Source of the DNA: DASQVO01 sp035640715
Lineage (GTDB): Bacteria > Actinomycetota > Actinomycetes > Streptosporangiales > Streptosporangiaceae
Direction of reading: 5' to 3'
DNA: 12,120 bases
Assembly: GCA_035640715.1 (NCBI GenBank)
Contig: DASQVO010000559.1
Span: forward strand, 1 to 12,120
This document shows positions 5,667-11,475 of the stretch, piece after piece (the stretch's first letter is position 1; each line of letters begins with the position of its first letter). The notes under the pieces are model-generated. The model had not been told where the DNA came from. It did no database searches and saw nothing but the letters and a program-made list of their open reading frames with translations. A program made the translations under genes and the position numbers.

Positions 5667-6158
5667 ATGTGCTGGGCGTGCGACCATCCCGATGGCACCA
5701 GACTTGACTATCTCAACCATCTGCGTGACGTGATCGAGGACTGCGGTTGGGCCGTCCAGGGGGTTCAGCGCCGGGGGATCCGGCCGCCGTGGGTGTACAC
5801 GGCCGGGCTGACCGCATATGGCAAACCGGAGCTTGTCGTGACCGGCCTGCCGCTTCGCCGTGCCGCCGCGCTGGTCAATGACGTGGCCGCGCACGTCATG
5901 CACGCCAGCGTCCCGGCGCCGGGAGAGCAGGTGCGCCTGCGCCGGGGCCCGCTGATCGAATTTGTCCGGGTGGCGGTGCCGACCGCCCATCTGACCATCT
6001 GCGTTGAGCTGTTCGGTCCCGGCGTGCACGCACTGCAGGTGGTGCACGCCGACGGCCACGGCCACTGGCCGTGGGACCGGGGATACCGGGGTATCCGCGG
6101 CGGCCAGCCCGTCCTCGGCCCCCGCGCCCGCGCCACCGCCCCGCGCACGAACGTGTAA
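5667..6158 (+). CDS. DUF4262 domain protein (163 aa)
   Basis: A small soluble protein of the DUF4262 family, whose biochemical function is not established. The family pattern is clear: it begins CWACDHPDGTRLDYLNHL, then DCGWAVQGV, PPWVYTAGLTAYGKPELVVTGLP, and near the end HALQVVHADGHGHWPWDRGYRG. The ATG at 5667 is chosen because AGGAGG (5657-5662) sits 4 bases upstream and the conserved N-terminal CWxCDHP follows at once; an upstream ATG at 5631 lacks such a site. It lies 90 bases after the intron remnant and 101 bases before a co-directional gene of unknown function. The C-terminal 20 residues are low-complexity Arg/Ala/Pro. The Cys and His residues near the N-terminus (Cys2, Cys5, His7) could bind a metal, which is inference. 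Confidence 0.85.
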   Translation: MCWACDHPDGTRLDYLNHLRDVIEDCGWAVQGVQRRGIRPPWVYTAGLTAYGKPELVVTGLPLRRAAALVNDVAAHVMHASVPAPGEQVRLRRGPLIEFVRVAVPTAHLTICVELFGPGVHALQVVHADGHGHWPWDRGYRGIRGGQPVLGPRARATAPRTNV

Positions 6159-6176
6159 TTATCCCTGCGCCCTTAT

Positions 6177-6191
6177 ACACGTGCCACGTGT
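6177..6191. promoter_or_regulatory. 6-bp inverted repeat between the DUF4262 gene and the next gene
   Basis: ACACGT (6177-6182) and ACGTGT (6186-6191) are exact reverse complements separated by GCC. It begins 18 bases after the DUF4262 stop and ends 69 bases before the next start. It resembles a dimer-binding operator, which would argue for a separate promoter for the downstream gene. Confidence 0.35.
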
Positions 6192-6259
6192 CATGCCATC
6201 AGAAGGCCATAGTTGGACACGCATACGATCCGCTGTGTTGCGTGAAGGGAGGTTTTCCC

Positions 6260-7153
6260 GTGCGGGAGGACCGCGCCACGATCGAAGAGATACGCGAGGC
6301 TCTGGGAGGGGACTGCGCGTGGGTGACGCGCCGGGTGCTCAAGCGTGCCGGTGCGCAGTTCCCGACCCGGGAGCAGGTAGCCGGGTGGGCCCGGCAGCCG
6401 CCCGGCTGGTTTGAACACGAGAAGCGCCGGCGCCTCGAGCGGCAGGCCGGGAAGGTCACCATCACCTGCCCCGGATGCGGCTTTTCCATCACGGTCAAAC
6501 CGGCGACAGCCCGCGAGCGCGGGCACTGGGAGGGCTTGTACTGCGGACGCAACGCCTGCGACTACCAGCCGCCCGAGGCTGAGGGGATGGTCACGGTCAT
6601 CGGCTGCCAGGCGGTCGGCTCGTTCACCGGCTGGCGGCACGAGTTCCCCACCGCCGAGGAAGCCGCCAGTCTGGAGCGGGCGCGGAGCATCGCTGCCGCC
6701 GCGTTGGCCATGCAGGCTGGGAGCCCCGTCCAGGCGCCGTTGCGGGCCCTGATCGCCCCGGCCGGGGAAGGACACCACCTGGTCACGTTGAGCAACGGCT
6801 GGAGCACGGGCGTCACCGTGGCCGGTGACGGCTCGCTGGAGATTGAGAACCCGATGGTCGCCGCGGGGCTGCACCGCATGGTCACCGGCGGTGAAACGGC
6901 CGGCGTCATCGTGCGGACGTTCACCGGCGAGATCTCCCACACACTGCCGAACGGCGTGAACATCCCGGTCAAGCAGATCCGCTGCTGGTACCTGAACGAG
7001 GGCGTCTTCCACCCGCTGGACGAGGGCCAGGCCTTCGCACCCACGTCCTCCACCGGTCATGAACCGGATTACGAGACGCCGCCTCACATCCGACCCGAGC
7101 GTCATCAACGTCATAAACCGCAACACCTAGCGATCTTCACTGCTACGGGCTGA
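6260..7153 (+). CDS. hypothetical protein with a four-cysteine zinc-ribbon-like cluster (297 aa)
   Basis: I do not recognise this family. The GTG at 6260 is chosen for AAGGGAGG (6245-6252) 7 bases upstream; the frame is open further 5' but there overlaps the DUF4262 gene with implausible composition. The N-terminal 60 residues are charged and probably helical (REDRATIEEIREAL, WFEHEKRRRLERQ). Residues 70-100 hold CPGC and YCGRNAC (Cys70, Cys73, Cys95, Cys100), a C-x2-C...C-x4-C arrangement that may bind zinc. Residues 172-255 look like a beta-rich domain (LVTLSNGWSTGVTVAGDGSLEIENP, then HTLPNGVNIPVKQIRCWYLNEGVFHPL). The last 35 residues are His- and Pro-rich and probably disordered. There is no signal peptide or membrane segment. 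It could be a nucleic-acid-binding or phage/plasmid-type accessory protein. Third-position G/C bias and the ribosome binding site support a real gene. Confidence 0.75.
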   Translation: MREDRATIEEIREALGGDCAWVTRRVLKRAGAQFPTREQVAGWARQPPGWFEHEKRRRLERQAGKVTITCPGCGFSITVKPATARERGHWEGLYCGRNACDYQPPEAEGMVTVIGCQAVGSFTGWRHEFPTAEEAASLERARSIAAAALAMQAGSPVQAPLRALIAPAGEGHHLVTLSNGWSTGVTVAGDGSLEIENPMVAAGLHRMVTGGETAGVIVRTFTGEISHTLPNGVNIPVKQIRCWYLNEGVFHPLDEGQAFAPTSSTGHEPDYETPPHIRPERHQRHKPQHLAIFTATG

Positions 7154-7185
7154 CGGCTTTCGTCAGGCCGGCGAGCCCGCCGGGT

Positions 7186-7500
7186 CTATCCGTTGGAGGG
7201 TGACTGCCCGCCGCTCCGGTGCCGGAACCCTCCGGCGCCCAGGTACTGATGGCAGGCCTGGATCGCCGTGGTCCGCTGCGACGACGAGAGGTTCTGCAGC
7301 GCGCTGCGCACGGCGCTCGACCCGCCCGAGGCCGGCACGTTCACGCCGTGCGATCGCAGGCACGACACCAGCTGGGAGGACCCGCTGCTGCTGGGGGACG
7401 CGGCCGCGGCGGCCCCGCCGCCTGAACTGCCGCAGGCCGTCACCGCGGCCAGCAAGAGCGCTGCGCCGCCCGCGATACGGCCAGCCTGCCGCCTGCTCAT
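7186..7500 (-). CDS. small secreted lipoprotein linked to the two-component/ABC locus (104 aa)
   Basis: The N-terminus has a short basic region (MSRRQAGR), a hydrophobic stretch (GGAALLLAAV) and a lipobox VTAC with Cys23 as the lipidated residue, so the mature protein is anchored outside the membrane. A Ser/Gly/Ala linker at about residues 24-43 leads to a small folded domain reading LVSCLRSHGVNVP and ending TTAIQACHQYL. The C-x-R-S-H-G-V and Q-A-C pattern recurs in small actinobacterial lipoproteins that often lie beside MacB-type ABC transporters; Cys47 and Cys83 could form a disulfide. The ATG at 7500 has GGAGG 9 bases upstream; a GTG at 7518 is in frame but would include that site within the coding region. 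The gene is divergent from the response regulator. It may bind the transporter's substrate or the kinase's signal. Confidence 0.82.
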   Translation of the reverse strand: MSRRQAGRIAGGAALLLAAVTACGSSGGGAAAAASPSSSGSSQLVSCLRSHGVNVPASGGSSAVRSALQNLSSSQRTTAIQACHQYLGAGGFRHRSGGQSPSNG

Positions 7501-7551
7501 GGTTGTTTTCCTCCGCACTGCTCTGGGGCTGCCGTGCTGCGGCCCGCACCG

Positions 7552-7591
7552 GCATGACAGTTCACCAGGCCGCCCGTCAAGCCAGCGTCAA
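7552..7591 (-). promoter_or_regulatory. likely promoter of the lipoprotein gene with an OmpR-type direct repeat over its -35
   Basis: On the minus strand TTGACG (7580-7575) is followed, after exactly 17 bases, by TCATGC (7557-7552), an acceptable -35/-10 pair 51 bases before the start codon. A second TTGACG (7591-7586) precedes the first, giving two identical hexamers with an 11-bp period. OmpR-family regulators bind such direct repeats at 10-11 bp spacing, and an OmpR-family gene starts about 130 bases away. The -10 is weak, consistent with an activated promoter. Confidence 0.5.
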
Positions 7592-7608
7592 CGCCCGCCG
7601 CGTGTTCC

Positions 7609-7624
7609 GGCCGCCCAGGCGGCC
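7609..7624. promoter_or_regulatory. 16-bp palindrome in the divergent promoter region
   Basis: GGCCGCC (7609-7615) and GGCGGCC (7618-7624) are exact reverse complements separated by CA. It lies between the lipoprotein promoter and the response regulator start, so it could be an operator for the regulator operon. Its GC-only arms make chance occurrence more likely. Confidence 0.3.
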
Positions 7625-7706
7625 CTCAGCAAGCCCAGGGCAGCAGTTGACGTGGATCTGACCTGGCCCGGCCCAGACTAGATGCGGCCGTGGTGGGTCG
7701 GACAGC

Positions 7707-7712
7707 AGGAGG
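7707..7712 (+). promoter_or_regulatory. ribosome binding site that decides the response regulator start
   Basis: AGGAGG at 7707-7712 is 5 bases before the GTG at 7718. It overlaps a GTG at 7712 and lies inside the frame that would begin at the ATG 7682, so the 7718 start is favoured. Confidence 0.65.
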
Positions 7713-7717
7713 TGCAG

Positions 7718-8374
7718 GTGCGGGTTCTGGTGGTGGAGGACGCGCGGCCGCTGGCGGATGCGATCGCGGACGGGCTGCGGGGCCAGGCCATGGCCGTGGA
7801 TGTGGTTCTCGACGGCGGGGCGGCGCAGGAGCGGCTCGCCGTGAACTCCTATGACGTGGTCGTCCTGGACCGGGATCTGCCCGTCGTCCACGGGGATGAC
7901 GTCTGCCGGTCGCTGGCCGGCAGCGGCGCCGCGGTCCGGATCCTGATGCTGACCGCCGCAGGTGACCTCTCTGACCGGGTGGCGGGGCTCAATCTCGGCG
8001 CCGATGACTACCTCGCCAAGCCGTTCGCGTTCACCGAGCTCGTCGCGCGGGTCCGGGCCCTGGGGCGACGGGCACGGCCGCCCGAGCCGCCCGTCCTCGA
8101 GCGGGCCGGGATCCGGCTCGATCCGGCCCGTCACGAGGCGTCCAGGAATGGGTGCCCGCTGGCCTTGCGGAACAAGGAATTCCTCGTTCTGGAGGAACTG
8201 CTGCGCGGCGCCGGGACCGTCGTGTCCGCCGAACAGCTTCTCGAGAAGGCATGGGATGAGAACGTCGACCCGTTCACGCACGTCGTCCGGGTCACGATCA
8301 TGACCCTGCGCCGCAAGCTCGGTGACCCGTCGCCGATCGAGACGATCCCCGGAGCGGGGTACCGCATCCTGTGA
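7718..8374 (+). CDS. OmpR-family response regulator (218 aa)
   Basis: A cytoplasmic DNA-binding response regulator. The receiver domain (about residues 1-118) begins RVLVVEDARPLADAIADGL with acidic Glu7-Asp8, the phosphoacceptor Asp51 in VVVLDRDLPVVHGD, the conserved Thr79 in LMLTAAGD and Lys101 in YLAKPF. The C-terminal winged helix (about 125-218) includes ALRNKEFLVLEELLR, VVSAEQLLEKAWDE, VRVTIMTLRRKLGDP and IETIPGAGYRIL. The GTG at 7718 gives the usual family N-terminus and is served by AGGAGG at 7707-7712. Its stop overlaps the kinase's GTG (GTGA at 8371-8374), so the two are translationally coupled. It is likely phosphorylated by that kinase and probably controls the downstream ABC genes and the divergent lipoprotein. 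No key residue is missing. Confidence 0.95.
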   Translation: MRVLVVEDARPLADAIADGLRGQAMAVDVVLDGGAAQERLAVNSYDVVVLDRDLPVVHGDDVCRSLAGSGAAVRILMLTAAGDLSDRVAGLNLGADDYLAKPFAFTELVARVRALGRRARPPEPPVLERAGIRLDPARHEASRNGCPLALRNKEFLVLEELLRGAGTVVSAEQLLEKAWDENVDPFTHVVRVTIMTLRRKLGDPSPIETIPGAGYRIL

Positions 8375-9840
8375 GGCTGCTGACTACCCTGGGACGTCCC
8401 CGGTTGAGCATGCGGGCCCGGCTCACCCTGCTCTACGGCGGGATGTTCCTCCTCGCCGGCGGGGTGCTGATCGGCATCTTCTACGCCATCTTCACCAGCA
8501 ACTTTCCCGGCGGCCACCTCGCCGACGGGCTCCGCGCGCCGAACGGGACCACGCCTCGGCTGCGGCCGGATCAGCCGGTCACGTTCCGCTCGGGCATCCA
8601 GCTCAGCCCCGCCGACGTGCAGGCCATCCGCCAGCGGCTGGACGAGCATCGCAGCCGGATCCTCCGCTCGCTGGTGTGGGAATCCCTGCTTGCCCTGGCG
8701 GTGGTGGCGGTGGCCGCCGTCGCCTTCGGATGGCTCATGGCCGGCCGGGCGCTCCGGTCGGTGCGCCACATCACCGACACCGCCCGCCGGGTGGCTGGCA
8801 GCAACCTGCATGAGCGCATCGCGCTGGACGGGCCCCGGGATGAGCTGAAGGAACTTGCCGACACGTTCGACGCCATGCTGGAGCGGCTGGATGCGTCCTT
8901 CGACGGCCAGCGCCGGTTCGTCGCCAATGCCTCGCATGAGCTCCGCACCCCGCTGGCCACCAACCGGACGCTGCTCGAGGTCGCGGTGGCCCAGCACCGT
9001 GTCCCGGCCGAGCTTCGCCAGGTCATCGACACGGTGCTGGCTGTCAACGCCCACAGCGAACTGGTCATCGACGGCCTGCTCGCCCTGGCCCGCAGCGAGA
9101 GCCAGGCCATCGACCGGGTGCCCGTCGACCTGTCCGACGTCGCCGCCGGGGCCGTGGAGGAGACGGCCGGCGAAGCCGCCGCCGCGGGGATCACCGTGGA
9201 CGCGGCGCCGGACCCTGCCCCGGCCACCGGTGACCCGATCCTGCTCGAGCGCCTCGCCCTCAACCTGGTCCGCAACGGCATCCGGCACAACCACCCGGGC
9301 GGCTGGGTGACGGTGAGCACCCGGCTGGCCGGGCCCGGCCTGGTCGAGCTCGTGGTGGCCAACTCCGGGCCGCCTGTCCCGCCGCAGCAGGTCGAGACAC
9401 TGTTCGAGCCGTTCCGGCGGCTCGGCGATAGCCGGACCGGTCACCCGCAGGGGGCCGGCCTCGGCCTGTCCATCGTGCGCTCCGTCGTCCAGACCCACGG
9501 CGGGTACCTGACCGCGTCTGCCCGCGATGGCGGCGGCCTCATCGTCCGGGTCTGCCTGACCGCCTCCACCTCATGCCCGGCTGGTTCATACCCGGCTGGT
9601 TCATATCTGGCTGGCTGGGGCCCGGCTGGCCACACGCCACGTTTCCCGGAACCACTCAGGACTTTCCGCATAAAGAGTTTACCCAGATTTTATGCAGCGC
9701 TCTTTCAGGAACGGCCGACGGAACCCGATTTCCAGCTTCGCTGCGGCCCTCATCAAGAAAGTGCCGGCAGAATCCTAGTTGGTATGACGCACACGGAAAT
9801 GCATCCGTGCAGCGGGCAGGCACGCATTTCGCATCGTTAG
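8371..9840 (+). CDS. sensor histidine kinase with an abnormal C-terminal tail (489 aa)
   Basis: A membrane sensor kinase, partner of the preceding regulator. Membrane segments are at about residues 18-41 and 104-127, with an extracytoplasmic loop of about 60 residues between them. A HAMP segment follows (about 121-175), then the HisKA domain with His189 in NASHELRTPL, and the ATPase domain with N-box LNLVRNGIRHN (298-307), ANSGPPVP at 330-337 and GAGLGLSIV at 361-369. The GTG at 8371 overlaps the regulator's stop; an ATG at 8410 is an alternative. The catalytic domain ends at about residue 398 (LIVRVCLTA). The remaining 90 or so residues are unlike any kinase: a PAGSY repeat, then sequence encoded by DNA of about 52% G+C carrying operator-like repeats. 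The ancestral stop was probably lost, so the tail may be translated but not functional. A +1 shift would end translation at the TAA at 9671-9673. Confidence 0.92.
   Translation: MRLLTTLGRPRLSMRARLTLLYGGMFLLAGGVLIGIFYAIFTSNFPGGHLADGLRAPNGTTPRLRPDQPVTFRSGIQLSPADVQAIRQRLDEHRSRILRSLVWESLLALAVVAVAAVAFGWLMAGRALRSVRHITDTARRVAGSNLHERIALDGPRDELKELADTFDAMLERLDASFDGQRRFVANASHELRTPLATNRTLLEVAVAQHRVPAELRQVIDTVLAVNAHSELVIDGLLALARSESQAIDRVPVDLSDVAAGAVEETAGEAAAAGITVDAAPDPAPATGDPILLERLALNLVRNGIRHNHPGGWVTVSTRLAGPGLVELVVANSGPPVPPQQVETLFEPFRRLGDSRTGHPQGAGLGLSIVRSVVQTHGGYLTASARDGGGLIVRVCLTASTSCPAGSYPAGSYLAGWGPAGHTPRFPEPLRTFRIKSLPRFYAALFQERPTEPDFQLRCGPHQESAGRILVGMTHTEMHPCSGQARISHR
9576..9635 (+). repeat. 15-base tandem repeat inside the kinase tail
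   Basis: CCCGGCTGGTTCATA occurs twice in exact tandem (9576-9590 and 9591-9605), followed by a degenerate copy (9606-9620) and a partial one starting CCCGGCTGG at 9621. In the kinase frame the units read PAGSY, PAGSY, LAGWG, PAGH. The unit length is a multiple of three, so copy-number change would keep the frame. Confidence 0.8.
9792..9809. promoter_or_regulatory. 6-bp inverted repeat upstream of the permease
   Basis: CACGGA (9792-9797) and TCCGTG (9804-9809) are exact reverse complements around AATGCA. It lies 55 bases before the permease start, in the stretch whose base composition departs from coding DNA, and could be an operator. Confidence 0.4.
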
Positions 9841-9862
9841 CAGAAGAATCATTAAGGAGCCC

Positions 9863-9879
9863 ATATGTTCCTAACATAT
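9863..9879. promoter_or_regulatory. 7-bp inverted repeat overlapping the permease start codon
   Basis: ATATGTT (9863-9869) and AACATAT (9873-9879) are exact reverse complements around CCT, and the ATG at 9865-9867 sits in the left arm. The A+T-rich arms stand out in this DNA. The site could be a repressor operator or an RNA hairpin that hides the start codon; the ribosome binding site AAGGAG (9854-9859) stays outside the stem. Confidence 0.5.
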
Positions 9880-11310
9880 CTATGGCGTGAGCTGCGCCGA
9901 AGAATGCGCCAGGCCATCTTCATATCGCTGGGCCTTGCCCTCGGTATCGGCCTGGTGATCACGGTGACGGCCGCGTCTTCGGGTGTCAAGGACGCCCAGA
10001 CGACGGTACTGCACGCGCTGTACGGGACGGGTACCGACATCACCGTGACGAAGGCCCCGACCGCGGGCTCCGGAGCACCGGGGTCGTTCGGCTTCCGCGG
10101 GCAGGCCGGAACCGGGAGCAGGCCGGCCGCGGGCGCCAAGATCAACATCGACACTCTCCGCAACCTTGGCCTCGGCACGATCAGCTCGTCGTCGGTGACC
10201 AAGGTCTCTCAGCTGAGCGGCGTCGCCGCCGCCGCGGGCGGCCTGACGCTGACCGACACGAAGATCACCGGGACCGTGTCGGATAACACTGGCTCGGGCG
10301 GCTTCGGCGGAGGCGGCAGCGGATCGCTGACCCCGATTTCCTTCAGTGTGGACGGGGCGGATATCGGCACCGGTGAGCTCGGCCCGCTCAGCGCCGGGAA
10401 GCTCACCTCGGGGCGGACGTTCGCCTCCTCCGATTCCAATTCCAACGTCGCGGTGCTGGACTCCAGCTACGCGACCCAGAACAAGCTGTCCGTGGGCTCG
10501 GCGATCACGATCGCCAAGACCAGCTTCAAGGTGATCGGGATCGTCAGCGAGCCGTCCGGGCAGAACAACTCCGACGTCTATATCCCGCTGGCCCGGGCCC
10601 AGTCGCTGTCCGGCCTGAAAAACGACGTCAACACCATCTATGTGGCCGCCAGCAGCGCCGCCAACGTGAACACCGTCTCGAAGGAGATTTCCAAGGCGGT
10701 CCCGTCAGCGACGGTCACCAACTCCAGTGACCTGGCGAATGAGGTGACCGGCTCGCTGTCGAGCACCTCCAGCCTGGCCAGCAACCTGGGGAAGTGGCTG
10801 GCGGTGGCGGTGCTGGCGGCGGCCTTTCTCCTGGCTAGCCTGCTGACGATGTCGGCGGTGTCGCGCCGGGTGCGTGAGTTCGGCACGCTGAAGGCGCTGG
10901 GCTGGCGCAGCCGGCGGGTCATCCTGCAGGTGATGGGCGAGTCCATCGTGGTGGGCATCATCGGCGGCGCTGCGGGTGTCGTGCTCGGTTTCGCCGGCGC
11001 GGGAGTCATCAACGCGATCGCGCCCTCCCTGTCGGCCTCGGTGGGGACGACGACCGGGTCGGCCACGCCCGGCGGCGCCCGCCAGTTCGGCGCGGGCAGC
11101 GGTCCCGGCGGTGGGGGCGGTGGCGGGTTCCGGCAGGCGGCGGCCAGCGCCACGCACACGGTGGCCGTGCACCTGACCGCGCCGGTGACCGTGGGCGCCA
11201 TCGTCCTGGCCGTGCTGCTGGCGATCGCGGGTGGCCTGATCGCCGGGTCATTCGGCGGCTGGCGGGCGGCCCGGCTCCGCCCGGCCGCGGCCCTGGCCAA
11301 GGTGACCTGA
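9865..11310 (+). CDS. FtsX/MacB-type ABC transporter permease (481 aa)
   Basis: The membrane subunit of a type VII (MacB/LolCE/FtsX-like) ABC transporter. It has the expected four-helix layout: one helix near the N-terminus (about residues 18-39), a large extracytoplasmic domain (about 40-305), then helices at about 309-333, 355-382 and 441-466. The FtsX core is clear in SAVSRRVREFGTLKALGWRSRRVILQ between helices 2 and 3, the region that contacts the ATPase. The extracytoplasmic domain is rich in Ser, Thr and Gly, with a GGFGGGGSG stretch, and a long Gly-rich loop (GPGGGGGGGF) lies between helices 3 and 4. AAGGAG (9854-9859) precedes the ATG by 5 bases. Such pairs use ATP for conformational coupling across the membrane, in peptide or antibiotic export, lipoprotein handling or resistance signalling. 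The substrate is unknown. The partner ATPase is the next gene, 165 bases downstream. Confidence 0.93.
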   Translation: MFLTYLWRELRRRMRQAIFISLGLALGIGLVITVTAASSGVKDAQTTVLHALYGTGTDITVTKAPTAGSGAPGSFGFRGQAGTGSRPAAGAKINIDTLRNLGLGTISSSSVTKVSQLSGVAAAAGGLTLTDTKITGTVSDNTGSGGFGGGGSGSLTPISFSVDGADIGTGELGPLSAGKLTSGRTFASSDSNSNVAVLDSSYATQNKLSVGSAITIAKTSFKVIGIVSEPSGQNNSDVYIPLARAQSLSGLKNDVNTIYVAASSAANVNTVSKEISKAVPSATVTNSSDLANEVTGSLSSTSSLASNLGKWLAVAVLAAAFLLASLLTMSAVSRRVREFGTLKALGWRSRRVILQVMGESIVVGIIGGAAGVVLGFAGAGVINAIAPSLSASVGTTTGSATPGGARQFGAGSGPGGGGGGGFRQAAASATHTVAVHLTAPVTVGAIVLAVLLAIAGGLIAGSFGGWRAARLRPAAALAKVT

Positions 11311-11325
11311 GGCGGCGAAGCGACA

Positions 11326-11343
11326 GGCTGCGGGCCCGCGGCC
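11326..11343. promoter_or_regulatory. 18-bp near-perfect palindrome between permease and ATPase genes
   Basis: GGCTGCGGGCCCGCGGCC is symmetric apart from one T-G position, around the perfect 10-bp core GCGGGCCCGC (11330-11339). It starts 15 bases after the permease stop. It could be an operator or a processing hairpin, but G+C-only palindromes are common here. Confidence 0.3.
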
Positions 11344-11353
11344 ACGAGATGGG

Positions 11354-11363
11354 GTGGGCCCAC
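11354..11363. promoter_or_regulatory. second GGGCCC-centred palindrome
   Basis: GTGGGCCCAC is a perfect 10-bp palindrome whose centre is 24 bases from that of the palindrome at 11330-11339. The shared GGGCCC core and spacing near two helical turns might reflect paired binding sites ahead of the ATPase gene, but this is weak evidence. Confidence 0.2.
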
Positions 11364-11475
11364 AGACGGCAAGGTGACCCAGGCCTGCGGATCTGAACGA
11401 AGTGCTGGTGCGAAGTCAATAACCCATGGCGACGTGAGCGCTGCTTCACCTCGCCCGGAATGTGGAGTTGTGGTT

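Noticed and set aside
9648..9724. Three GGAAC motifs (9648, 9708, 9720) considered as ECF sigma factor -35 elements for the permease.
   Set aside because: No matching -10 such as CGTC at 15-17 bases downstream; the motif is short enough to occur by chance.
9573..9890. Alternative frame reading PGWFIPGWFISGWLG over the tandem repeats.
   Set aside because: No ribosome binding site, composition driven by the repeat, and it runs into the permease start in the wrong frame.
11434..11475. Upstream GTG starts for the ATPase (11434 and 11470).
   Set aside because: No ribosome binding site at the right distance, and the family N-terminus begins at the 11476 codon.
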